This document shows positions 55,047-63,399 of a stretch of DNA of 64,000 bases, one piece after another. This DNA is from Anaerosphaera multitolerans (GTDB lineage Bacteria; Bacillota; Clostridia; Tissierellales; Peptoniphilaceae). The notes under the pieces are model-generated. The model was given only the letters and a program-made list of their open reading frames with translations. It searched no databases and was not told where the DNA came from. Positions within the stretch are counted from its first letter, which is position 1, and each line of letters begins with the position of its first letter. The stretch is from the NCBI RefSeq assembly GCF_004006535.1, contig NZ_RLIH01000005.1, forward strand, positions 1 through 64,000, given 5' to 3'. The position numbers and the translations under genes are program-made.

Positions 55047-55075
55047 TTATTAAAATTAAGATAGGAGTGTTTGTT

Positions 55076-55330
55076 TTGACAAATAACCAAGAAAATTACG
55101 TTAAGTTAATTACTTCCTTTGATGAATTTAATTTAAATTCGATTATTGATTTACTCAAAGATAGTGATATTCCCTATAAATTAACAAAAGATAACAGTGA
55201 GGCTAATCTAGAGGTAATTAATGAAATAAATCTATCATCAACTACTATATTAGTTCCTCAAGACTTTTTGTTAAAGGCTCAAGAAATAATAAATCTAATT
55301 TTTAAAATAGATTTCAATAGTAATATTTAA
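55076..55330 (+). CDS. DUF2007-like small protein
   Basis: TTG 55076 is eight bases after AGGAG; the in-frame GTG at 55067 overlaps that site. The 84-residue ferredoxin-like fold (YVKLITSFDEFNLNSIIDLL, TILVPQDFLLKAQEIINL) matches the 'putative signal transducing protein' DUF2007 family. Role unknown. Confidence 0.72.
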   Translation: MTNNQENYVKLITSFDEFNLNSIIDLLKDSDIPYKLTKDNSEANLEVINEINLSSTTILVPQDFLLKAQEIINLIFKIDFNSNI

Positions 55331-55357
55331 AAAACCAAAGCTAAACTTTGGTTTTTA
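55331..55357. terminator. bidirectional terminator between DUF2007 and rsfS
   Basis: AAAACCAAAG (55331-55340) pairs with CTTTGGTTTT (55346-55355). It overlaps the rsfS stop. Confidence 0.82.
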
Positions 55358-55696
55358 CTTTTCTTCTATAAAATTACTTTCATCTGACCACAATCTCTCT
55401 AAGTCGTAGTATTCTCTTTCTTCCTTATGAAAAATATGGACTATGATGTCTGAATAATCTAAAATAATCCATCTCATAGAGTTTTTACCTTCTAAATTAT
55501 CAATACTGTATCCTGCTTCAAGCATCTTTTCTTCAATTTCATCTGCCAATGCACTTACCTGACTTGAAGAATTTCCGCTTACTATTACGAAGTAATCGGC
55601 TATTGAACTAAGTCCATTAATATCTAAAACCTTAATGTCTATTCCCTTTTTATCTTCACAGGATTTTACTATAATATCAAGTTTTTCTTTTACCAT
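55355..55696 (-). CDS. rsfS: ribosomal silencing factor RsfS
   Basis: The 113-residue protein blocks subunit joining by binding L14. Motifs are DYFVIVSGNSSSQVSALADE, RWIILDYSDIIVHIFH and the EEREYYDLERLW end. It closes the obg-yhbY-nadD-yqeK-LCP-rsfS run, a conserved order. Confidence 0.95.
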   Translation of the reverse strand: MVKEKLDIIVKSCEDKKGIDIKVLDINGLSSIADYFVIVSGNSSSQVSALADEIEEKMLEAGYSIDNLEGKNSMRWIILDYSDIIVHIFHKEEREYYDLERLWSDESNFIEEK

Positions 55697-55705
55697 ATTC
55701 TCTCC

Positions 55706-56593
55706 TTATTTTAAACCAATTTCCTTTAACATACTATTTGCTGACCCTTCATCTAAAAAGAAATAAGAAACCCCATTTCTATAACTTGGACTTCCAGGCA
55801 AAGTCTGGGTTGAAATATTTTCCTTGGACAGCTTTCTTAAGTTTAATCCTATCTTAACTACTTGAGAAAAAGGAAGATTTGTCAAAGTGTTTTTATCATA
55901 ACTTCTCAGAAGCATTGGAGCTTTTAAGATTGATGCCGGCGACTTAAGTTTATCTAAGAAAGATGAAACAAATTGCTGTTGTGCTTGAACTCTTCCCAAA
56001 TCCGCATTTGCATAGCCCCTATATCTCAAAAACTGCATGGCACTATTACCATTTAAAGTTTGAGGACCTTTAGCAAGCTGAATATCTAAAGGCGGATCTG
56101 CCCATTCGTCCTTGTAAACCATATCCTGAGGTACGTCAACATCAACTCCTCCAATAATATCCACTATATCTCCGACAAATTTATAACTTACTGTAACATA
56201 GTATTCAATATTGGTGCCAAGTAAATTATTAACACTGTTTAAAGTAAGCTCAGGACCACCATAGTTATAGGAGTGATTGATTTTCTGTTTCTTATAACCT
56301 TCAATTGATGCATAAGTGTCTCTTGGTACAGAAATTAAATCAACTTTTCCCGTATCTAAATTCATATTAACAACCATTATAGTATCAGATCTTGAACTGT
56401 TTTCAGTACTTGTGTCTAAGTTGTCCACGCCCAACATTAAAAAAGAAACATTTTTATCTCCGTTACTTACTTCAGAGAAAAAATCCTGTGGGTTTTCAAT
56501 ATGATTTTTTACTACAAAAAAACCTATTGACCCTACAAATAATAATATTATTACAAGAAAAGTTGTAAAAAAAGCTTTAAAAAATCTTCCCAT
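55706..56593 (-). CDS. LytR-CpsA-Psr family cell-wall ligase
   Basis: The 295-residue protein has a membrane anchor (about 8-28) and the LCP catalytic core: FLMLGVDN, SRSDTIMVVNMN, LISVPRDTYAS and FLRYRGYANADLGR with the conserved acidic and Arg residues that bind polyprenyl-phosphate. It transfers polymers to peptidoglycan. It overlaps yqeK by 17 bases. Confidence 0.92.
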   Translation of the reverse strand: MGRFFKAFFTTFLVIILLFVGSIGFFVVKNHIENPQDFFSEVSNGDKNVSFLMLGVDNLDTSTENSSRSDTIMVVNMNLDTGKVDLISVPRDTYASIEGYKKQKINHSYNYGGPELTLNSVNNLLGTNIEYYVTVSYKFVGDIVDIIGGVDVDVPQDMVYKDEWADPPLDIQLAKGPQTLNGNSAMQFLRYRGYANADLGRVQAQQQFVSSFLDKLKSPASILKAPMLLRSYDKNTLTNLPFSQVVKIGLNLRKLSKENISTQTLPGSPSYRNGVSYFFLDEGSANSMLKEIGLK

Positions 56594-57158
56594 CTTCCAT
56601 CTCCAGTATAAAATTTCTTGCTTTAACTGTATCTAATACAATATAATCGTTAGATTTACACAAATGACTTAAAGTATTATTTAAACTAAAATATACTGCA
56701 TTATCTAAATTTACCTTGGCCAATTCCCTAGCTCTCTCCACTCCGTTAAAATTTCTCATAGGTTCAATATAATCTGCAAGAAAAACAATTTTTTCTAAAA
56801 GTGTCATACTCTCTCTACCTGTAGTATGATACCTTATAGCATTTAATATCTCTTTATCTTTAACTCCATATTTCTTTTCAGCAATTATTGCACCCAAATA
56901 ACTATGAATTATTTGAGGAGCAGCCTTCATTTCTTTTGTCAATTTTAAATCATATTTCCTGCATTCCTCAATAAGCTTATCATAATCTTTTATTTTAGCA
57001 CAGTCATGATAATAGGCGGCAATCTTTGTTTTTTCTAAATCAGCACCATAGATTTGTGCTAATTCTTTTGCTGTATCAACTACTCTTAAAGTGTGTTTAA
57101 ATCGTTTTTCGCCAATTCTATTAATAATGTCTTCTTCATATAAAAATTTCATTTTCAA
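56577..57158 (-). CDS. yqeK: YqeK-type HD phosphohydrolase
   Basis: The 193-residue protein has RFKHTLRVVDTA, the HD pair YYHDCAK, IHSYLGA and RYHTTG. This family hydrolyses diadenosine tetraphosphate symmetrically. It overlaps nadD by four bases. Confidence 0.93.
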   Translation of the reverse strand: MKMKFLYEEDIINRIGEKRFKHTLRVVDTAKELAQIYGADLEKTKIAAYYHDCAKIKDYDKLIEECRKYDLKLTKEMKAAPQIIHSYLGAIIAEKKYGVKDKEILNAIRYHTTGRESMTLLEKIVFLADYIEPMRNFNGVERARELAKVNLDNAVYFSLNNTLSHLCKSNDYIVLDTVKARNFILEMEDGKIF

Positions 57159-57757
57159 CCTCTATATAGATTATGCTCATTAATATAATTTATTACCTTA
57201 TCAGGCAATAAATACTTAACTGATTTTTCATTTAAAATTCTATTTCTAATATAAGTTGAAGATAAATCACAAAGTGGTGGTTTTATTATATTTACCTTTG
57301 TTTCAAATTCCCTTCTTAAATAATCCATTTCCATATCAAAGACTTTATTTAAATTAAATTCAGGTCTAAGAGCACAGATAAACTCCACCTCTTTAGATAA
57401 AATACCTATTTCTTTCCAAGTTTTTAATTGAAATAAAATATCTGAACCTATAATAAAGTAAAATTTACCATCAAAGCTATCATTTAATGCACTTACTGTT
57501 TCCACACTATAACTATATCCGTCTTTTTTTGTTTCAATATCAGATAGTATAAAATTTTCATTAGCTTCAATAGCCAATTTTACCATTTCAAATCTCAGTT
57601 TTGCATCTGTATAATTTTCCTTATGAGGAGGGTTTCCAGTTGGAATAAATATAATTTTATCCAAACCAAATTCATCTATTGCATACTCTCCCACAATTAA
57701 ATGAGCTATATGAATAGGATCAAAGGTACCTCCCATTATTCCATATCTCTTCATCAC
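57155..57757 (-). CDS. nadD: nicotinate-nucleotide adenylyltransferase
   Basis: The 200-residue enzyme makes deamido-NAD. It has GGTFDPIHIAHLIVGEY, FIPTGNPPHK and the late SSTYIRNRI motif. Translationally coupled to yhbY by a four-base overlap. Confidence 0.96.
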   Translation of the reverse strand: MMKRYGIMGGTFDPIHIAHLIVGEYAIDEFGLDKIIFIPTGNPPHKENYTDAKLRFEMVKLAIEANENFILSDIETKKDGYSYSVETVSALNDSFDGKFYFIIGSDILFQLKTWKEIGILSKEVEFICALRPEFNLNKVFDMEMDYLRREFETKVNIIKPPLCDLSSTYIRNRILNEKSVKYLLPDKVINYINEHNLYRG

Positions 57758-58041
57758 AATTCAATCTTCTTATTTTCTTTAGATTCTCTATATATAGTTA
57801 ACTTATTTCCAATTTGTTGTACAAACTCTGAATTTGTACTATCTGTTATCTCTTCTGTTATATCCCTTGCAAACAAAGGAGAGTTTTTTAACACTGAAAT
57901 TTTAACTATTTCATGAGCCTCTAACAATTCATCAATTTGTTTAATTAAACTATCTGTAATTCCATTTTTACCTACTTGTATAAGTGGTTTAGTATTATTA
58001 GCAATGGATTTCAGATAAGAACGTTGCTTTCCTGTAATCAT
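57754..58041 (-). CDS. yhbY: YhbY-type CRM-domain RNA-binding protein
   Basis: The 95-residue protein has the CRM fold with GKNGITDSLIKQIDELLEAH and the late QQIGNKLTIYRES. It binds pre-50S particles. It follows obgE by eight bases. Confidence 0.93.
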   Translation of the reverse strand: MITGKQRSYLKSIANNTKPLIQVGKNGITDSLIKQIDELLEAHEIVKISVLKNSPLFARDITEEITDSTNSEFVQQIGNKLTIYRESKENKKIEL

Positions 58042-58049
58042 AAATACCT

Positions 58050-59315
58050 CTATTCAAAAAATTCAAATTCATATTCTAGAATAAATACGGAATCTCCCTC
58101 ATCTATTCCTAGTTCCTTTAACTTATCAATTACGTTATTTTTTCTTAAATTTTCTTGGAAATACCTTAATGAATCTATGTCTTCAAAATTTGTAGAATGC
58201 ATTAACTTTTCAATATATGGTCCATCGACTTTGAACTTCCCATCTTCCATATATACTTGAATTCCCTCTTCTCTTTCATAGGTTTCAATATATTCTTCAT
58301 CATAAGTTTCATATTCAAAATCATAATTTTGAAGTTCATTAAATACATATTTCATTAAATCTTGAAGATTTTCAGTTGTTGCAGCACTTCCTGAAAATAT
58401 TTTATAATTTTCACCTAATTCATTTTTAAAAAGTTCCAAATTTTCTTCTGCTCCCGGAATATCCATTTTATTAGCAAAAATAATTTGAGGTTTTTCTGAA
58501 AGTTTTTCATTGTAATTTTTCAATTCCGCATTTATTTTATAAAAATCTTCTATGGGATTTCTTCCCTCAGAGCCGGATATATCTAGGACATGGATTAGCA
58601 ACTTGGTTCTTTCAACATGTTTTAAAAATTCATCTCCAAGACCAAGTCCTTCACTTGCCCCCTCAATTAAACCCGGAATATCGGCAATTACAAAACTCAT
58701 TTCCGGTCCTAAGTTTACAACACCTAAATTGGGTTTAAGTGTTGTAAAATGATAGTTGGCAACTTTAGGTTTTGCCGCTGAAACTACAGACAACAAAGTA
58801 GATTTTCCAACGTTTGGAAAACCTATTAAACCAACATCTGCAAGTAACTTCAATTCTAAAATTACTTCTCTTTCCACTCCTTTTGAACCAGCCTGTGCAA
58901 AAGAAGGCGCCTGTCTAGTTGAGGTTGTAAATCTTGCGTTTCCCTTACCACCCCTACCGCCTTTAGCAATGATAAATTCTTGATTTTTTTCTTTTAAATC
59001 TACTATTACGCCACCGGTTTTTTTATCCTTTACTAAAGTTCCAACAGGTACTTTTAAAATAATATCTTCTCCGTCTTTACCAAATTGTTTTTTACTTCTA
59101 CCATTTTCTCCATTTTGAGCTTTATATTCTCTTTTATATCTAAAGTCCATTAGGGTGTGTATACCTTCATCGGTTTTAAAGATGACATTACCGCCATCTC
59201 CACCGTCTCCTCCGGCAGGGCCGCCTGCAGGTTCATACTTTTCTCTACGCCAAGCTACTGCACCGTCTCCGCCCTTGCCTGCTTTTAATTTTATTGTTGC
59301 AACATCTATAAACAT
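58050..59315 (-). CDS. obgE: GTPase ObgE/CgtA
   Basis: The 421-residue protein has the glycine-rich Obg fold (to about 158), the G domain with GFPNVGKSTLLSVV, DIPGLIEGASEG and NKMD, and the OCT C-terminal domain (about 340-421). It acts in 50S assembly and stress control. rpmA lies upstream after a terminator. Confidence 0.96.
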   Translation of the reverse strand: MFIDVATIKLKAGKGGDGAVAWRREKYEPAGGPAGGDGGDGGNVIFKTDEGIHTLMDFRYKREYKAQNGENGRSKKQFGKDGEDIILKVPVGTLVKDKKTGGVIVDLKEKNQEFIIAKGGRGGKGNARFTTSTRQAPSFAQAGSKGVEREVILELKLLADVGLIGFPNVGKSTLLSVVSAAKPKVANYHFTTLKPNLGVVNLGPEMSFVIADIPGLIEGASEGLGLGDEFLKHVERTKLLIHVLDISGSEGRNPIEDFYKINAELKNYNEKLSEKPQIIFANKMDIPGAEENLELFKNELGENYKIFSGSAATTENLQDLMKYVFNELQNYDFEYETYDEEYIETYEREEGIQVYMEDGKFKVDGPYIEKLMHSTNFEDIDSLRYFQENLRKNNVIDKLKELGIDEGDSVFILEYEFEFFE

Positions 59316-59420
59316 AAATTCACCTTTAATTATAATTTATAATATTATATCACTTATAATTTAAAATTACTTTTACATTCTACTTAAAATATCAAGGATA
59401 TATCTAAGTTTACATAAAAT

Positions 59421-59447
59421 AAAGTCGTAGCAAGCTACGACTTTTTT
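59421..59447 (-). terminator. terminator after rpmA
   Basis: AAAGTCGTAG (59421-59430) pairs with CTACGACTTT (59435-59444); on the minus strand it is followed by ATTTTATG, on the plus strand by TTTT. Confidence 0.8.
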
Positions 59448-59448
59448 C

Positions 59449-59742
59449 CTATGCTAATTCTTCTGTGTAAACACTGACTACTTTTTTATTGCCTCTTCCC
59501 TTAGTTTCAAACTTAACACGTCCGTCAGCAACTGCAAAAAGTGTGTCATCTCCACCACGCATTACATTTTCGCCTGGATGGATTTTAGTACCCCTTTGTC
59601 TTACAAGAATATTACCAGCTATTACAAATTGTCCGTCACCTTTTTTAACTCCCAATCTCTTAGATTGAGAATCTCTTCCGTTTTTAGAAGAACCTGCTCC
59701 CTTTTTGGAAGAAAAAAGTTGTAAATCAAATTTAATCATCAT
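59449..59742 (-). CDS. rpmA: 50S ribosomal protein L27 with cleavable N-terminal extension
   Basis: The 97-residue precursor starts [20 protein letters not shown]. The FDLQLFS segment is the Prp cleavage motif found in Firmicutes; cutting after it exposes the SKKG start of mature L27. ATG 59742 overlaps the prp stop and lies behind GGAGGTG. Confidence 0.96.
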   Translation of the reverse strand: MMIKFDLQLFSSKKGAGSSKNGRDSQSKRLGVKKGDGQFVIAGNILVRQRGTKIHPGENVMRGGDDTLFAVADGRVKFETKGRGNKKVVSVYTEELA

Positions 59743-60074
59743 TGCACCTCCACTATCTCTAATTTTATATATTTAGAAAACTGTGCTTCCAATAATTCCA
59801 AACCTTTTATAACAAAATCAAAATTAGTTTGGACCTTTATATCATTTTCTTTATTATCTTTTAAAATTATCTTTAAATAACCTTTATCTTGTTTTGAATC
59901 TATATACTTATTTTCAACTATAGAATTATCAACTAAATTGAAATAAAATGTCTGTGTTAAAATTGATACAGCTGCACATACAATATCATATTCGCCATTC
60001 CCAAAATCCGCATGTCCCTTTGATTCAAATCCAAAATAATTATTATTTCTCTTATATAACTTAACTTCAATCAT
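59739..60074 (-). CDS. prp: ribosomal-processing cysteine protease Prp
   Basis: The 111-residue protein has the conserved GHA (H22) and C34 (YDIVCAAVS) that form the active site. It removes the N-terminus of L27 encoded next to it. It starts within the stop of rplU (TAATG). Confidence 0.93.
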   Translation of the reverse strand: MIEVKLYKRNNNYFGFESKGHADFGNGEYDIVCAAVSILTQTFYFNLVDNSIVENKYIDSKQDKGYLKIILKDNKENDIKVQTNFDFVIKGLELLEAQFSKYIKLEIVEVQ

Positions 60075-60379
60075 TAGTTAATATTTTCTATTTCCACTAA
60101 TGTAAAAGGTTGTCTATGACCTTTTTTCTTTCTTTCATTCTTTTTAGCTTTATATTTGTAAACAATAATCTTTTTATCTTTAGCTTGAAGAAGAATTTTC
60201 GCTTCTACCTTAGCTCCTTCTACGTATGGTTTTCCAACTTTTAAGTCATCTCCACCAACTAAAAGTACTTTATCAAAAGTTACTTTTTCACCTTCTTCAC
60301 CGTTTAGTTTTTCAATTTTTACTTTATCTCCAACTTTTACAGTGTATTGTTTACCGCCTGTTTCTATAACTGCGTACAT
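60074..60379 (-). CDS. rplU: 50S ribosomal protein L21
   Basis: The 101-residue protein reads [20 protein letters not shown] and ends with the [17 protein letters not shown] segment. ATG 60379 follows GGGGGTG; the frame three codons longer is not needed. First gene of rplU-prp-rpmA. Confidence 0.96.
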   Translation of the reverse strand: MYAVIETGGKQYTVKVGDKVKIEKLNGEEGEKVTFDKVLLVGGDDLKVGKPYVEGAKVEAKILLQAKDKKIIVYKYKAKKNERKKKGHRQPFTLVEIENIN

Positions 60380-60451
60380 TTGTAGCACCCCCTTAAATTA
60401 TAAGACTCGCCATTGTAGGTAATTACTTTTAAACCATACTCTGTGCGGTTA
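60380..60451 (-). promoter_or_regulatory. L21-type ribosomal leader RNA
   Basis: Between a TATAAT -10 (60458-60463) and rplU the minus-strand RNA contains AACCGCACAGAG and GGCGAGTCTTA, the conserved pieces of the Firmicutes L21 leader, which probably mediates feedback by L21. The exact 5' end is inferred. Confidence 0.65.
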
Positions 60452-60516
60452 CATTTAATTATACTAACACATTCTAAGGTAATATGCAACGAAATTATTG
60501 AAATTTCTTCATATAT

Positions 60517-60542
60517 AAAGGTGGTACTAGACCACCTTTCAA
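60517..60542 (-). terminator. terminator after thrS
   Basis: AAAGGTGGT (60517-60525) pairs with ACCACCTTT (60531-60539); on the minus strand it follows the thrS stop directly. Confidence 0.78.
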
Positions 60543-62450
60543 CTATTCTACAATTTTTTTAGAATCAATTTCTTCTTTTAACATTTTAATAAAGTCTTCT
60601 ACTCTAATATCTTTTAATTCTTCTCCGTTTCTCTTTCTGATAGAAAGATTTTTAGAGTTTACTTCCTGTTCTCCAATTACTAACATATAGTTTATCTTCT
60701 TTAATTGAGCTTCTCTAATTTTATATCCGACTTTTTCAGCTCTTGCATCTAGGTGAACTCTAATTCCAGCTTCTTTTAAAGCATTCAAAACTTCTTCAGA
60801 ATACTCCCTAAATTTTTCAGAAACCGGGATAATTTCTACTTGAACTGGTGATAGCCACAATGGGAATTTCCCTGCAAAATGTTCAATTAATATACCCATA
60901 AATCTTTCTATAGAACCAAAAAGCGCTCTGTGTAACATTGCCGGTCTTGCTTTTTCGCCCTTTTCATTAATATAAGTCAAATCAAAGTTTACAGGCATTT
61001 GGAAATCTAATTGAATAGTACCGCATTGCCAAGTTCTTCCTATGGCATCTTCAAGGTGGAAATCTATTTTAGGACCGTAAAAAGCGCCATCACCCTCGTT
61101 TATTATATATTCCATATTTCTTTTTTCAAGAGCGTCCTTTAAACTTTTTTCAGCTATATTCCAAGTTTCAATATCTCCCATAAAATCCTCAGGTCTTGTT
61201 GATAACTCTACACTGTATTTAAAACCAAAAGTTGAATAAAGGTAATCTGCCAAGTCTATCATTTTAAAAACTTCATCTTCAATTTGTTCCGGAAGACAGT
61301 ATACGTGAGCATCATCTTGAGTAAAAGCCCTAACTCTAAATAGCCCATGAAGTGCCCCTGATAGCTCATGGCGATGAACCTGACCGTATTCAGAAAGTCT
61401 AATCGGAAGTTCCTTATAAGAGTGAGGTGATGAAGCATAGACAATAGTTGATCCCGGACAGTTCATAGGTTTAATTGCATAATCTTCGCCATCTATTTTT
61501 GTAAAGTACATATTTTCTTTATAATGGTCCCAGTGTCCAGATCTATGCCATAAATCTTCATTTAAAATAATAGGTGTTAATATTTCACCGTATCCATTTT
61601 CAATTAATACATTCCTCCACCAATTTAAAAGTTCATTTCTAACAGTCATTCCATTTGGATGGAAGAAAGGAAATCCCGGACCTTCTTCATGAAGTGAAAA
61701 TAAATCCAATTCTCTTCCAAGTTTTCTATGGTCTCTTTTTTCAGCCTCTTCAAGTCTTTCCAAATATTCATCAAGTTGTTTTTTCTTTTCAAAGGAAATT
61801 CCATAAATTCTTTGGAGCATTTTATTTTTTTCATCGCCTCTCCAATAAGCTCCAGCTATTGAGAGTAGTTTTACAGCTTTTATATTCTTTACACTTTCAA
61901 GGTGTGGTCCCTTACATAGGTCATAAAAATCACCTATTTTATATACTCCAACTTCATCATCTTCAATTTCAGAAATTAATTCCAATTTATAATCTTGATT
62001 GGATTCTTTGAAAAATTCCAAAGCTTCTTTCTTAGTCATAGAAAGTTTTTCAACCTCATAACCTTCTTTTATAATACTTTTCATTTCAGCTTCTATTTTT
62101 TCCAAATCATCAGGAGTAAATCTGTGTTCAATATCTATATCATAATAAAATCCATTTTCTATAGACGGACCTATGGCAAATTTTGCATCTTTAAACAAAT
62201 TTTGAATAGCATAGGCCATTACATGGGAAGTAGTGTGCCAAAAAATTTGTTTTCCCTCTTTATCTTCAAATTTAACAACTTTAAACTCTGCGTCCTTGGT
62301 TACTAAATCTTTCATTCCCAAAATTTCTCCATTTACTACTGCTCCTAAAGCAACTCTTGCTAATCCTTGAGAAATATCCATAGTAATTTCTTTTACAGTT
62401 TTGCTTTCATCATATATTTTCTCTGAACCATCTGGTAATTTAATAATCAT
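60543..62450 (-). CDS. thrS: threonyl-tRNA synthetase
   Basis: The 635-residue class II enzyme has TGS (1-60), SAD editing domain (HTTSHVMAYAIQ; YDLCKGPHLES), the catalytic core with zinc ligands (MNCPGS; HRHE; later H) and an anticodon domain (LSPVQVEIIPVSEKF). Start ATG 62450 behind TAGGAGGAT. Confidence 0.96.
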   Translation of the reverse strand: MIIKLPDGSEKIYDESKTVKEITMDISQGLARVALGAVVNGEILGMKDLVTKDAEFKVVKFEDKEGKQIFWHTTSHVMAYAIQNLFKDAKFAIGPSIENGFYYDIDIEHRFTPDDLEKIEAEMKSIIKEGYEVEKLSMTKKEALEFFKESNQDYKLELISEIEDDEVGVYKIGDFYDLCKGPHLESVKNIKAVKLLSIAGAYWRGDEKNKMLQRIYGISFEKKKQLDEYLERLEEAEKRDHRKLGRELDLFSLHEEGPGFPFFHPNGMTVRNELLNWWRNVLIENGYGEILTPIILNEDLWHRSGHWDHYKENMYFTKIDGEDYAIKPMNCPGSTIVYASSPHSYKELPIRLSEYGQVHRHELSGALHGLFRVRAFTQDDAHVYCLPEQIEDEVFKMIDLADYLYSTFGFKYSVELSTRPEDFMGDIETWNIAEKSLKDALEKRNMEYIINEGDGAFYGPKIDFHLEDAIGRTWQCGTIQLDFQMPVNFDLTYINEKGEKARPAMLHRALFGSIERFMGILIEHFAGKFPLWLSPVQVEIIPVSEKFREYSEEVLNALKEAGIRVHLDARAEKVGYKIREAQLKKINYMLVIGEQEVNSKNLSIRKRNGEELKDIRVEDFIKMLKEEIDSKKIVE

Positions 62451-62460
62451 ATTTCATCCT

Positions 62461-62668
62461 CCTAAATAAAAAAAGCCCATCATCCAAAGGACGATAGACC
62501 GTGGTTCCACCTTAATTATACTCAAAGGTCTTATCGCGACCTGACGCTTTGTATTACCAAAGTACTCCGGGTTAGTTTTCAAATAGTTTTACTTAAAGAA
62601 TTTTCAGCCTAGATTCTTCTTTCTAAAAAGATATTATCTATTCTACTCTTCCCATCACCGTAAAAAGT
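62461..62668 (-). promoter_or_regulatory. T-box riboswitch leader of thrS
   Basis: The minus-strand leader carries the T-box GGTGGAACCACGG (62499-62511) and the following terminator (CATCATCC/GGATGATG-type stem then a long T run near 62471). Upstream stem I is less regular; ACT or ACC codons in it fit threonine. It should couple thrS to tRNA-Thr charging. Confidence 0.88.
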
Positions 62669-62674
62669 AAGAAC

Positions 62675-62703
62675 ATAATAGCATATTTTTTCAAAAAACA
62701 CAA
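62675..62703 (-). promoter_or_regulatory. promoter of thrS
   Basis: On the minus strand TTGTGT (62698-62703), 17 bases and TATTAT (62675-62680) with a preceding TG-C, just before the T-box leader. Confidence 0.65.
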
Positions 62704-62706
62704 CTA

Positions 62707-63399
62707 CTAATATACTTCAAATATACTTCCAAAATCTTCAATTTCATTATAACTTAAAAACGAATACTTTTCATCATTGATATCTAAAAATTTGATAATC
62801 TTCTCATAAGAACTATGACTTTTTAAACTACCTGTAAATACCAGTTCTCCATTTATAAAGCCGGAAGCTCCACCAATAAATCCATAGTTGAAGTTTTTAA
62901 GTTTTATTTGTTTATGATCTATTAAAAGTATACTTACATATTTCTTTAACTTTTCATATATTATTCTATCTGATGTAATCAATGAATTTTTACCAACTGC
63001 CACATTGCATTTAGTATATCCTTGGGTGACATCAATAAGAGTATACCCCTTATTTTTATAATAATTCAAAATATTTCCATCTGTAGCACTTAATTTATGA
63101 ATAAATAAATTTTTAAAAACAAGATAATTTAAGGCAATATCCTCTGGATAGTTTCTCTTTAAATTATTTAAAGTGGGAATTAAATTATATTCTTTTAAAA
63201 AAGCTCTATAGTATGAAATATTATCCCTATCACAAATGAAGTCATTACTTGATAGTTGACGTATTAACATATCAGGATGAGAATTAAAGGGATAAAGTAT
63301 ATCTTTATTTGGTTTAGTATAAATTAAAGTATAACCTTTGGTTTCAAGATTATACTTAATTTCCTCATTTATTCTACAATCAACAATTAGCTTTTTCAT
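62707..63399 (-). CDS. DUF6873-like GME-fold protein
   Basis: The 230-residue protein contains repeated beta-beta-alpha-like segments with NVAVGKNSLITSD, YGFIGGASGFINGELVFTGS and GYTLIDVTQGYTKCN, consistent with the guanidine-modifying-enzyme fold of the DUF6873 family in Clostridia. Catalytic role unknown. It overlaps the rRNA methyltransferase gene by 20 bases. Confidence 0.72.
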   Translation of the reverse strand: MKKLIVDCRINEEIKYNLETKGYTLIYTKPNKDILYPFNSHPDMLIRQLSSNDFICDRDNISYYRAFLKEYNLIPTLNNLKRNYPEDIALNYLVFKNLFIHKLSATDGNILNYYKNKGYTLIDVTQGYTKCNVAVGKNSLITSDRIIYEKLKKYVSILLIDHKQIKLKNFNYGFIGGASGFINGELVFTGSLKSHSSYEKIIKFLDINDEKYSFLSYNEIEDFGSIFEVY

